This document shows positions 1 through 6,705 of a stretch of DNA of 18,833 nucleotides, in pieces (positions within the stretch are counted from its first letter, which is position 1; each line of letters begins with the position of its first letter). The notes beneath the pieces are model-generated. The model saw only the letters and a program-made list of their open reading frames with translations, was not told where the DNA came from and made no database searches. The translations under genes were made by a program, and so were the position numbers. Source of the DNA: an uncultured Lachnospiraceae bacterium (lineage in GTDB: Bacteria; Bacillota; Clostridia; Lachnospirales; Lachnospiraceae); NCBI GenBank assembly GCA_902796695.1, contig CADBQE010000231.1, positions 1 to 18,833 of the forward strand, read 5' to 3'.

Positions 1-105
1 ATTCTGACAGGATTTGTCATTATTTTATTCTATATCACGGGCCGGGTTCTGTCAAGGAAACAAATGCACCCGGAGAGCGTTTCCGGCCCCGCGGTAAAGA
101 AATAA
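1..105 (+). CDS. C-terminal end of a membrane protein (partial)
   Basis: Frame 1 is open from the window edge to a TAA at 103-105 and encodes 34 residues. The first part, about residues 1-14, is strongly hydrophobic (Leu, Phe, Val, Ile, Tyr) and is followed by a basic stretch (RVLSRKQ) and a short polar tail ending in two lysines. This is the usual look of a last transmembrane helix followed by a cytoplasmic tail. No family can be named from so short a piece. It could also be chance read-through, but the hydrophobic-then-basic pattern and the promoter of the next gene starting about 20 bases later fit a real gene end. Confidence 0.5.
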   Translation: MLTGFVIILFYITGRVLSRKQMHPESVSGPAVKK

Positions 106-126
106 GATAAAAAAACGGCGCGGTAC

Positions 127-154
127 TTGCAGGCCGTGCGGATGAGTGTATAAT
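127..154 (+). promoter_or_regulatory. Sigma-A promoter of the yitT gene
   Basis: TTGCAG (127-132) and a perfect TATAAT (149-154) are separated by 16 bases. Transcription would start near 161. This rules out the ATG at 146 as the gene start, because it lies inside the promoter, and favours the ATG at 203. Confidence 0.7.
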
Positions 155-202
155 TCGGAAGTATTCCCGGAAACAGTGGGAATGAAAAGAGAGGAACTGC
201 TT

Positions 203-1072
203 ATGAAACTTATGCAGATCATCCGGAAAAACTGGTGGACACTGCTGTGGACGACGATCGGCTGCCTGATCACCGGACTGGGCATCGATGTGTTCTACCA
301 TCACTCCCAGCTGATCAGCGGCGGCATCACGGGTGTCGCCATGATCCTGAACTATTCACTGGGATGGAATACGTCCGTGATCAATATCCTGTTCAATATC
401 CCCATCTTCATCTGGGGCTGGATCGCGCTGGGGCGCCGGCACGTGCTGATCAGCATTTACGGCACGATTATGATCTCGGTAGCGCTGGAGCTGTTTTCCG
501 GGATCACGCTGCCGTATGAAAGCCCTCTCACCACGGTGGTCCTGGGCGGCGCCATCACCGGCTTCGGCGGCGGGATCATGTTCCGGGCGGGCGGCTCTTC
601 CGGCGGCACGGACATTGTGGGAAAGATTCTGAACAAGTATTACTCCATCGGCATCGCCACGACCAGTCTGGCCTTCAACGTCCTGATCCTGGTGGTCTAC
701 GGCTTCCTGTACAATCTGGATCTGGCCATGCTGACCCTGGCCACCGCCACGGTGTCCTCCTTCGTGAACAACTATATTAACGACGGTATCGACCGGCGGC
801 GGGCCCTGTATATTGTGACGGACAAAGCAGAAGAAATGGCACTGCGCATTCACAGCGAGATGAAGCGCGGCGCGACCGCCATCCCCTGCGAAGGCGCCAC
901 CCTGCACAATCCCAAAACCATGCTGTATGTTGTCATTTCGCGCTATCAGCTGGCCGTGATCAAACGGATCATCAAGGAAACGGATCCGCAGGCCTTCTTT
1001 ACCATCCATGTGACTACCGGCGTATACGGCTTCGGCCGCTCATTCCATGCAGTAAGCGAGATCCAGAGCTGA
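203..1072 (+). CDS. YitT family membrane protein (DUF161/DUF2179)
   Basis: The 289-residue protein has five or six hydrophobic helices in its first 200 residues, with the glycine-rich segments typical of the YitT membrane domain (LISGGITGVAMIL and RAGGSSGGTDIVGKIL). A cytoplasmic C-terminal DUF2179 domain of about 80 residues follows, recognisable by RGATAIPCEGA and the HVTTGVYGFGR ending. Length and domain order match the family norm of roughly 280-290 residues. The biochemical role of YitT proteins is not established. The ATG at 203 is chosen because GAGGAA lies 6 bases upstream and the sigma-A promoter at 127-154 leaves earlier ATGs (146) untranscribed; the ATG at 182 is a less likely alternative. 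A terminator-like hairpin inside the following mobile element may end the transcript. Confidence 0.92.
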   Translation: MKLMQIIRKNWWTLLWTTIGCLITGLGIDVFYHHSQLISGGITGVAMILNYSLGWNTSVINILFNIPIFIWGWIALGRRHVLISIYGTIMISVALELFSGITLPYESPLTTVVLGGAITGFGGGIMFRAGGSSGGTDIVGKILNKYYSIGIATTSLAFNVLILVVYGFLYNLDLAMLTLATATVSSFVNNYINDGIDRRRALYIVTDKAEEMALRIHSEMKRGATAIPCEGATLHNPKTMLYVVISRYQLAVIKRIIKETDPQAFFTIHVTTGVYGFGRSFHAVSEIQS

Positions 1073-1125
1073 GCGTCAGACCGCCTCAGAAACTTCACAA
1101 AAACCCAGGTTCTGCTGATATGTAC

Positions 1126-1162
1126 CCCCTTTTCCGGACAACACCAGAAAAGGGGTTTCTTT
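1126..1162 (+). terminator. Terminator-like hairpin in the left end of the element
   Basis: CCCCTTTTC (1126-1134) pairs with GAAAAGGGG (1147-1155), a perfect 9-bp stem with a 12-base loop, followed by TTTCTTT. It sits about 55 bases after the yitT stop codon and may serve as its terminator, although it belongs to the mobile element. Confidence 0.6.
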
Positions 1163-1216
1163 ATGCGTTACAGTTATGAGTACAAGAGGAAATGCGTTGA
1201 ATTGTACAGAGAAGGC
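1163..1216 (+). pseudogene. Start of an IS3-type transposase OrfA (truncated)
   Basis: The ATG at 1163 opens MRYSYEYKRKCVELYREG, which resembles the N-terminal helix-turn-helix start of IS3-family OrfA proteins found in many clostridia. After about 18 codons the family-like sequence stops and the frame continues into unrelated sequence, including the right inverted repeat and the downstream promoter motif, until a stop at 1376. Only the first part is a genuine transposase remnant. It is too short to be functional. Confidence 0.6.
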
Positions 1217-1341
1217 ACCCACAAAGTACGGAATGGTATCCACCTGTTGAACCTCGGTCCTGGTTCAATGTGTCCGGGAAACTGGGTACATATCATACGG
1301 AGCCCGTTTTTGGCGTACATTATAAAAATATATCGATCCGA

Positions 1342-1372
1342 TGTCCGTTTTTGCTTTCCTCAGTTGTTATAT
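1342..1372 (+). promoter_or_regulatory. Conserved 31-bp ECF-type promoter motif, copy A
   Basis: TGTCCGTTTTTGC, nine variable bases, then TTGTTATAT. It ends 15 bases before the start codon of the zinc-ribbon gene at 1388 and is preceded by an A/T-rich stretch like an UP element. The same 13- and 9-base blocks with identical spacing recur at 5176-5206, before an ECF sigma gene, and at 7633-7663. The most likely reading is a -35 block and a -10 block recognised by that sigma factor. This assignment is inferred from position and conservation. Confidence 0.7.
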
Positions 1373-1387
1373 AGGTGAGAGGCAAAG

Positions 1388-1909
1388 ATGGATAAGATGT
1401 GGAAGAGGCATATTATTTACAGGATTGCATGCTTTAAAGCAGCGGGTTCATTTGCTTTGATGATAACTGTATTCCGGGAAACTCGCAGCACGGTTCTGTT
1501 TATCGTTTTATTTCTGATCTGCTTCACTGCAATCAGTGTTGGATTTATGGTCAGAAAAACAAGATGTGCTGCATGCGGATGCTGTCATTATCTTATGGGA
1601 CAGACGTTTGAATACTGCCCGCATTGTGCAAATGCATTGGGAGATGCCGTGTTTATAAAAAAGGACAGACAAGGCAAAGTTACGGCAAAAGGCAAATCTC
1701 TGTTCAAAAATACAGGGAAACGGGCATCACCCATCCTCCACGGTCATGACACGGATGTGGAGTTTTTTGTCAATCGAAAACGAGAGAACACACATCTCGC
1801 CGCCGCCGAAAAACTTTTTTTAAAAAAATTTAATTTCGTGTCTGATTTTATCTTTCCCGATCGTTCTATAAGTAAAAGTGGTTTGCAAGTGGTCTGCAGT
1901 GATGATTGA
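1388..1909 (+). CDS. Zinc-ribbon membrane protein, unknown function; tail may be aberrant
   Basis: Residues 35-55 form a clear transmembrane helix (TVLFIVLFLICFTAISVGFMV), with a weaker hydrophobic stretch at about 18-30. A zinc-ribbon-like module follows, with cysteine pairs at C60/C63 and C77/C80 (CAAC and CPHC) and two extra cysteines at 65-66. A basic linker comes next. AGAGG lies just upstream of the ATG at 1388. The gene sits directly behind copy A of the conserved promoter motif, so it is a likely target of the ECF sigma factor. From about residue 107 the sequence loses family character: its DNA becomes an A/T-rich run that contains a degenerate copy of the same promoter motif (1839-1869). 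The original protein may therefore have ended earlier, and the present stop at 1907-1909 may follow a frameshift or fusion. No function can be assigned. Confidence 0.6.
   Translation: MDKMWKRHIIYRIACFKAAGSFALMITVFRETRSTVLFIVLFLICFTAISVGFMVRKTRCAACGCCHYLMGQTFEYCPHCANALGDAVFIKKDRQGKVTAKGKSLFKNTGKRASPILHGHDTDVEFFVNRKRENTHLAAAEKLFLKKFNFVSDFIFPDRSISKSGLQVVCSDD
1839..1869 (+). promoter_or_regulatory. Degenerate fourth copy of the 31-bp promoter motif
   Basis: TGTCTGATTTTAT, nine bases, then TCGTTCTAT. Against the consensus, 9 of 13 and 7 of 9 positions match, with the same overall length of 31. The 30 bases before it are nearly pure A/T, as at the good copies. A small reading frame with a ribosome binding site starts at 1931. 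It may be a decayed site or the site of a related sigma factor. Confidence 0.4.
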
Positions 1910-1930
1910 GAAGAAAAAGGAAGCATAAAT

Positions 1931-2053
1931 ATGAGAAGCATGCAAACAAAAGAAAAAATGAGAGGAAAAGAAGTGAGACAGATGGGAAGGCCTCCACCTC
2001 GGAGAAAAATGAAAGAAAGCAGCCACAACACTGGTCCTCTGTCAAGATTTTGA
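1931..2053 (+). CDS. Small basic ORF, probably truncated by the next element
   Basis: The ATG at 1931 has AAGGAAG about 9 bases upstream and lies 61 bases behind a degenerate promoter motif. It encodes 40 residues rich in Lys and Arg with a PPPRR stretch, and stops at 2051-2053, just inside the mobile element that begins near 2040. The last few codons are therefore probably element sequence and the original gene was longer. No family is recognised, and a chance frame is possible. Confidence 0.3.
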   Translation: MRSMQTKEKMRGKEVRQMGRPPPRRKMKESSHNTGPLSRF

Positions 2054-2461
2054 AGTTAGCGCAAAATAAAATGAGATGATTTCCGTCTCACAGTTCGCTC
2101 CGGTGCGTCAATGGCAAGGGCCAAGGCCGGCGAAGGCGCCCGATTGACACCCCTCGCTCCTGTGATGTATGATAGCCAAACAGAATAAAGCTTTGTTTTG
2201 CCGTGCAAACGGCCGGTTGATCAGGCCGCAGTAACTTTCTGATAAAGCTTTTCGAACTGGTCAGGAGACATGTATTCACAGTGGCTGTGAATCCTGACTG
2301 TATTGTAGAAAGCTTCAATGTATTCAAAGACCAGCTTGTGTGCCTGCTTCCTGGTCGTGTTGCTTCCTCTTGCGCGACATAGCGAGTTCTTCCTTAGATA
2401 TAGTATAGCGCATATCTCACGGAGATCACTCACTTTATTTTGGCCTATTTAGATGCTAACA
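2040..2461. mobile_element. About 420-bp internally deleted IS element with inverted ends
   Basis: The left end (2057-2090) and right end (2416-2447) are imperfect inverted repeats: both contain CAAAATAAA followed by TGAG, a TGAT and a TCCGT block when read inward. Looser similarity reaches outward to a TGT at each side (2040 and 2461). Inside is a minus-strand transposase whose short start is joined to its C-terminal end, with the middle missing. The outer boundaries are approximate, and no clear target-site duplication is seen. The element lies immediately upstream of the protease gene and may have separated it from its former promoter. Confidence 0.6.
2221..2413 (-). pseudogene. Deleted and frameshifted IS3-type transposase
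   Basis: The minus strand carries a recognisable IS3-family OrfB C-terminus, including FEYIEAFYNTVRIHSHC and then MSPDQFEKLYQK, ending in a TGA at 2221-2223. Upstream, another frame reads MRYTISKEELAMSRKR from an ATG at 2411-2413. The two frames meet at an AAGAGGAAG run: restoring one GA dinucleotide joins them as SRKRGSN without a break. The copy therefore carries both a large internal deletion (the DDE catalytic core is absent) and a probable 2-bp slippage deletion. It cannot encode an active transposase. Confidence 0.65.
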
Positions 2462-2495
2462 CCCACTATGACACAATAATACGAGGAGAAAAACA

Positions 2496-3707
2496 ATGAA
2501 AGTGAAAAGAATAGTGAAGAAAGGCGTGGCAATATTAATGGCAGTACTTTGTGGTTCCACCTTTATGATGAGTGCTTTTGCCAGTGAAAAAGAGGATCGA
2601 ACCGTTGACCAGATCAAAAAAAAGATAGTTGAAATTGAGAAAGATCTGGAAGAACAAATGGAGGGCATCCGGTTAAATGAGTGGCCGGTACAGGACGCAT
2701 TTGTCAGACTTACAGATTTTGTGGACAGTCCTGAAGGAACTCCTTTCCGTGCAGATTACGGTGGAGCATGGATGAACGAAGCCAAGCAGTTGGTAATCAA
2801 CGTAAAAGGAGGGGAGAAAACGAGCGAATCGGCGTTCCTGAAAGCGGCAGATTATGAGAAGACGGTTATCTGTCCCTGTCGATACAGTCTTCAAGAACTA
2901 AGGGGAGTCTACTCCCGAATGGATTCTCTTTATCGGGAAAACGAACTGCAAGGATTGTCTGTTTTTGGGATCAGCGAGACGAAAAATAAAGTCACTGTCG
3001 TATTGCTTCATAATGATGAAACAGCCCGGGAAGCATTTCTTAAATGGGTTGGAGTGAGCGACGCTGAAATGTTTGATTTTTCGGAAGGCTCCAGCCCTAT
3101 GCCTGCAACTACTGTTTGTGCCGGAGCCAGTGTTACACCTATGAGAAGTGTAGGATACAGAGGATACAGAATTGCAGACTCCGGAAACGGATACACTTAC
3201 GGGTTCTCCAGCTGTGGACATTCTATTGTTGATGAACTGTTTAGCGGAAGCACAAAAGTAGGGAAACTGAAGGCATATAGTTTTGGAGGAAATGCAGATT
3301 TTGCTTTTTATGATAAAGTAGGAAACAGCACTCTTCTGTCTAATATGCTTGCCTATACAGATGATGAGGGAAACTGTTCCGGCAACATGTATTTGTCAGC
3401 TTATGATTATCTGGGACTGCCGGTCGAAAATTACACCGTATATAAAGTAGGAGCAACTACGTACCTTACATCCGGTGTTTTAACAAATTCGTCTGTAACA
3501 ACAAACGGGATTTCAGATATGTTTACGACAACGGCATATTCAGCTTTGGGAGACAGCGGGTGCGTTATGTTTTTCTACTATCAGGGTCAGAGATATGTAA
3601 TCGGAAGTTTACATGCCGGAGGAAATTATAATGGAGTTCATATTTCATTTTATTCGAAATACACTCACAATAAAAACGCTCTGCCCTTTATCGTTTATCG
3701 ATATTGA
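2496..3707 (+). CDS. Secreted chymotrypsin-like (S1) serine protease
   Basis: The 403-residue protein begins with a classic signal peptide (basic start, hydrophobic residues 10-28, cleavage probably after the AFA-S region near 29). Residues 31-205 look like a propeptide, with a predicted coiled helix at 35-58. Residues 215-403 carry the chymotrypsin-fold signature: H242 in SSCGHSI, D268 in NADFAFYD and S354 in ALGDSGC form the expected triad, and SLHAGG follows at 371-376. The GDSG motif is intact but the usual next glycine is cysteine. The closest style is the bacterial alpha-lytic/streptogrisin group with large propeptides. The start has GAGGAG 8 bases upstream. The next gene encodes a chaperone-like protein 40 bases downstream, suggesting a protease–foldase operon. 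The substrate is unknown. Confidence 0.75.
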   Translation: MKVKRIVKKGVAILMAVLCGSTFMMSAFASEKEDRTVDQIKKKIVEIEKDLEEQMEGIRLNEWPVQDAFVRLTDFVDSPEGTPFRADYGGAWMNEAKQLVINVKGGEKTSESAFLKAADYEKTVICPCRYSLQELRGVYSRMDSLYRENELQGLSVFGISETKNKVTVVLLHNDETAREAFLKWVGVSDAEMFDFSEGSSPMPATTVCAGASVTPMRSVGYRGYRIADSGNGYTYGFSSCGHSIVDELFSGSTKVGKLKAYSFGGNADFAFYDKVGNSTLLSNMLAYTDDEGNCSGNMYLSAYDYLGLPVENYTVYKVGATTYLTSGVLTNSSVTTNGISDMFTTTAYSALGDSGCVMFFYYQGQRYVIGSLHAGGNYNGVHISFYSKYTHNKNALPFIVYRY

Positions 3708-3747
3708 CTGACATAGTATATGCGGAATACCGAAAAGGGGGCCGGAT

Positions 3748-5070
3748 ATGGGAAAAAACAAAAAAATACCGCTCTTTAACATCTTGTTGGGCGGATGTGT
3801 CTTTCTTCTGGCGGTCTTCATCATAAGCGCCGGTTGGAACAGGCTGCGGGATTTACCGGGAAAGGAGTCGGAAACCGGGAAAGAGAGGAGAACGTCAGGC
3901 ACTGAAAAGCAGGAGGAGACTGACCTGTCTGTTGTGAGAGCACATATTCAGGAAACTTATGGAAATCATTTGGAATTAATAGAGGAAGTTGAAGAATCCG
4001 GAACAAAGCAGCTGCAGATTACGCTGCCGGTTCAGGACAAAGAGGCGGCTCGGATCAAAAAGGAAATAGAAACAGCATATCCCGGGGCTGTCGTATTCAG
4101 GCTGTCAAATAATCTGGACGGCAGACTGATTGTGACAGAGGAAGACGATGACCGGTATAAACTGGACATCCTGTTTCAATACAATATGTATGAAACATGC
4201 CGCCTGGTCAGCATGGATGATATTGATCGGTACAGAACAGAAATCGACGTCAGAAGCATAGAAGAACAGGTGGACGAGGATATTTGTGACGATATCGAAA
4301 AAACGCCCCGGATCGTTCCTTACGAAAAAGAGTTTGTGGAGGATGGCGATCTCCTGAAAATAAGTTTCCGGGTTTACGACGGAGACATAGAGTATTTGCA
4401 TGCAACCTGTGAGACCGTATTGTGCGGTCATATTAATTTTGATGAACAGATAGAAAGTTCCGTCAAAGGAAGAAAGCTGGGCGAAACATATTATCTCGAT
4501 TATTACCGGAGTGGAAAAAAGATCAAATGCGAAGTGACACCATTGTACTGCTACAGACTGGAAGAATATATTGTCGCAGATGATGTATTTGCCCGGGAGA
4601 ACTCTGTGTATCAGACAATGAAGGAGTGGCGCGAGGCCCGGATCCGGGACAAAATGAAATGGCAGCGGAAAGAATTATGGGATGACCTGATCCTTCGTCT
4701 GGGAGAAGCAAGCGAATTCGTATTTGATGAAGAGATACTGACGCGGAAAGCGGCAGAATTGTATGTCAGTACGACCATGTTGGCAGAGGAATTCGGCATA
4801 GAGACCGAAGATATTATCGAACACCTGTACTTCGGATCCACGGAAAAGTATATCCGCTTCTGTTATGCACAGGCCCGGCAGGAAATAGCGGAATACCTTC
4901 TGGTACATGGAATTGCAGAATTTGCAGCATTGTCCGTAAAGCCTGGGGAAATGCTGGAGTTCTGCCGCAACAACGGACTGGACTGGGAACAACTGGATGA
5001 GTCTGGAAAGGCTGAATACAGTTACGAATTGCTGAGGGAAAAGGTTCGGGCTTATATGATCGGCCCGTGA
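3748..5070 (+). CDS. Membrane-anchored trigger-factor-like chaperone
   Basis: The 440-residue protein has one N-terminal transmembrane helix (about residues 9-28) and a charged linker, so the rest should lie outside the cell. Residues 187-280 resemble the trigger factor PPIase-like domain: an EDGDLLKISF strand, then FDEQIESSVKGRKLGE, like the FIPGFEEQLIGAKVGE region of trigger factor, closing with VADDVFARE like DDEFAKE. Residues 285-440 resemble the helical chaperone arms. The ribosome-binding domain is absent, and the loop holding the FPEDY-type active site is shortened, so isomerase activity is doubtful. Family knowledge suggests a PrsA-like extracytoplasmic folding role. Its position 40 bases behind the protease suggests that enzyme as a client. 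The family call comes from pattern reading without alignment. Confidence 0.65.
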   Translation: MGKNKKIPLFNILLGGCVFLLAVFIISAGWNRLRDLPGKESETGKERRTSGTEKQEETDLSVVRAHIQETYGNHLELIEEVEESGTKQLQITLPVQDKEAARIKKEIETAYPGAVVFRLSNNLDGRLIVTEEDDDRYKLDILFQYNMYETCRLVSMDDIDRYRTEIDVRSIEEQVDEDICDDIEKTPRIVPYEKEFVEDGDLLKISFRVYDGDIEYLHATCETVLCGHINFDEQIESSVKGRKLGETYYLDYYRSGKKIKCEVTPLYCYRLEEYIVADDVFARENSVYQTMKEWREARIRDKMKWQRKELWDDLILRLGEASEFVFDEEILTRKAAELYVSTTMLAEEFGIETEDIIEHLYFGSTEKYIRFCYAQARQEIAEYLLVHGIAEFAALSVKPGEMLEFCRNNGLDWEQLDESGKAEYSYELLREKVRAYMIGP

Positions 5071-5080
5071 GTGTATATTT

Positions 5081-5170
5081 CTTGAGAAAGCAGATTTCAT
5101 CGACTATGTGGAGAAGCTGTGGCGATCACTGTTCAACTTGTTATCGCAATTTGCGGAATATTTTTTTCAG
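5081..5170 (+). other. Possible gene remnant in the spacer before the sigma operon
   Basis: The 233-base gap between the chaperone gene and the sigma gene holds an open frame reading LEKADFIDYVEKLWRSLF and on into NLLSQFAEYFF. This is an amphipathic, protein-like sequence with no good start codon or ribosome binding site. It runs into the conserved promoter motif, where coding is not credible. It may be the C-terminal scrap of a lost small gene. No family is recognised. Confidence 0.25.
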
Positions 5171-5175
5171 ATCCT

Positions 5176-5206
5176 TGTCCGTTTTTGCCGTTTTCAATTG
5201 TTATAT
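5176..5206 (+). promoter_or_regulatory. Conserved 31-bp ECF-type promoter motif, copy B
   Basis: TGTCCGTTTTTGC and TTGTTATAT are separated by nine bases, upstream of the ECF sigma factor gene (ATG at 5304), with a T-run just before. A sigma factor of this class usually transcribes its own operon, so this copy is the anchor for assigning the motif to it. The untranslated leader would be about 90 bases. Confidence 0.7.
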
Positions 5207-5303
5207 GAGTAGAAGACGATGAAGGGAGATCGTCGAAGAGCATTTGTCCTTGTTCTTCTCTCAAAAATATGATATAAAAACAAATACAAGGAGAAGACAA
5301 TAG

Positions 5304-5831
5304 ATGCTGCTCATATTAATGGACACAGAAAGTGCGGAGGACAGGGAACTGTTCACCCGCTTATATACGGAATATGTCAGGCTGATGACAAGCTGTGCCA
5401 AGCGGATCCTGAACGACTGGGCGGAGGCGGAAGACGCCGTGCAGGACGTCTTTGTCAAGCTGATGGAATCCCCGGAGCAGATCCGCCGCATTCCGGAAGA
5501 GAACCGGAAAGCATTTCTGGTCATCTGCGTCCGGAACCGTGCCTTCAATATCCTGAAAAAGAAAAAGCCGGTCCTGGAACTGGAAACCGCGGAAGCCATG
5601 GAAGCAGCGGGGTATGTGGAATCAGAGGAGTCGGATCTCCTCATCTGTCTGAGAGAGGAAATGGAGAAACTGACCGACGAGCAGCAGGAGATCCTGGGTC
5701 TGCACTATTTCCTGGGCCTCAAGTTTGAGGACGTCGGCAGGCTGATGAACAAAAAGACCGCAACTGTGCAGAAAATGTCAAAAAGACTGACAAAGATATT
5801 GAGAGACCGGATGGAAGGAGGCGCCAGATGA
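5304..5831 (+). CDS. ECF-type RNA polymerase sigma factor
   Basis: The 175-residue protein has the two-domain layout of extracytoplasmic-function sigma factors. Sigma region 2 spans about residues 14-58, with the DWAEAEDAVQDVFVKLME helix that binds core polymerase and the -10 element. Region 4 spans about 120-170, with a helix-turn-helix at LGLKFEDVGRLMNKKTATVQ that reads the -35 element. AAGGAG lies 10 bases before the ATG at 5304; an alternative start at 5319 (MDTES) would remove five residues. Its stop overlaps the start of the next gene by four bases (ATGA), the normal arrangement for a sigma factor and its membrane-bound regulator. It probably acts on the three copies of the 31-bp motif in this window, including the one before itself. 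Confidence 0.9.
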   Translation: MLLILMDTESAEDRELFTRLYTEYVRLMTSCAKRILNDWAEAEDAVQDVFVKLMESPEQIRRIPEENRKAFLVICVRNRAFNILKKKKPVLELETAEAMEAAGYVESEESDLLICLREEMEKLTDEQQEILGLHYFLGLKFEDVGRLMNKKTATVQKMSKRLTKILRDRMEGGAR

Positions 5832-6553
5832 AAGAGCAGAAAATCACAGATCAGATGCTACATGACGCCGCCGCCATGCTGTGGCAGAAAAAGATAGCGG
5901 AAGAAGAGGCTAATCTGGAACCGCATGAGTTCTCCCCTGAATTCGAAGCAAAAATGGAAGCCTTGCTGCGGGGAGATAGTACGCAGGAGAGCAAGGAGAA
6001 GGAAACAAAAGACCGCAAAGTCAAGCCCCTTCGCAGCCACCGGCGCTTCTGGGTGACCGCGGCCATGATCGTCATTGCCCTGTTCACCTGGCTGGCATTT
6101 GATACCAAAGCCCGCGCTGCCGTGGCAGAATGGTTCGAATCCGTGTTTGAGGGCGTATTCCACTACGGATTCAACGGGAGTGCCGTAGGAGAGGAGTTCC
6201 CGACGTACAGACTGGGATGGTATCCGGAAGGAGGATGGGTAGAGGAAGAGGAAGAAATACCGGGAAGACATTACCTTATTTTCATTAACTACGAAGGAGA
6301 AGATGCTGTAACATTTGACTATGGGCTGTTTGATGCAGGAACGGTTTTCGGTATTGATCCTCTTGGTCAAGAAATGACAAAAACAATTATAAAAGTCAAT
6401 GGACAGGAAATAGAAGAGTACTATACACCATATACGGACGATTATAACTATGTGTGGATGAATGAAAAAGAACACCTATATTTCATGATTTGGAGCACAT
6501 TTGATCATGATGCGAACATTAGGATTATAAAAGATGTGCTAAAAAAGAAATAG
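5828..6553 (+). CDS. Membrane-bound partner of the ECF sigma factor (DUF4367-type)
   Basis: The 241-residue protein has a cytoplasmic N-terminus (about residues 1-72) rich in charged helix, one transmembrane segment at about 75-91 (VTAAMIVIALFTWLAF), and an extracellular domain of about 150 residues resembling DUF4367 (RLGWYPEGGWVEEEEEIPG, a central strand-rich region, then the final IRIIKDVLKKK helix). Proteins of this layout sit directly behind ECF sigma genes in many Clostridia and are presumed anti-sigma factors that release sigma on an envelope signal. No canonical zinc-binding anti-sigma motif (HxxxCxxC) is present. The four-base overlap with the sigma gene implies translational coupling. 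A terminator follows at 6588-6616, so the operon has two genes. Confidence 0.8.
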   Translation: MKEQKITDQMLHDAAAMLWQKKIAEEEANLEPHEFSPEFEAKMEALLRGDSTQESKEKETKDRKVKPLRSHRRFWVTAAMIVIALFTWLAFDTKARAAVAEWFESVFEGVFHYGFNGSAVGEEFPTYRLGWYPEGGWVEEEEEIPGRHYLIFINYEGEDAVTFDYGLFDAGTVFGIDPLGQEMTKTIIKVNGQEIEEYYTPYTDDYNYVWMNEKEHLYFMIWSTFDHDANIRIIKDVLKKK

Positions 6554-6587
6554 TGTCAGAAAAATATGATATTAACGAACAACTCTT

Positions 6588-6616
6588 AAGCGGGCTTTTA
6601 GGCTCGCTTTTTTATA
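6588..6616 (+). terminator. Intrinsic terminator of the sigma operon
   Basis: AAGCGGGC pairs with GCTCGCTT (one mismatch) around a TTTTAG loop and leads into a run of T's. It lies 35 bases after the stop of the sigma partner gene. Confidence 0.8.
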
Positions 6617-6705
6617 AAAAAATCGGGTCAATCACTTTTCTTATGGGATGAGTGATATCGCCTGTGGTGTTCGTTAGCACCTGTCTGTATCAGTGTCAAG
6701 GTCAT

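Larger units (their letters stand above)
1116..1295. mobile_element. 180-bp internally deleted IS3-type element with terminal inverted repeats
   Basis: The two ends are 25-bp inverted repeats matching at 22 positions: the left end at 1116-1140 begins TGATATGTACCC, and the right end at 1271-1295 closes with GGGTACATATCA. Between them lies only the first part of a transposase reading frame (1163-1216), so most of the element is missing. This is the structure of a MITE-like, non-autonomous derivative that could be moved in trans by a full-length relative. No target-site duplication is evident directly outside the repeats. The IS3 assignment rests on the transposase start, not on a database match. 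Confidence 0.75.

Noticed and set aside
146..202. Longer start for the yitT gene at 146
   Set aside because: It lies inside the predicted promoter (-10 at 149-154), so it would not be in the transcript.
1217..1378. The rest of the 71-codon frame after the OrfA start
   Set aside because: It crosses the right inverted repeat and the promoter motif, so it is not real coding sequence.
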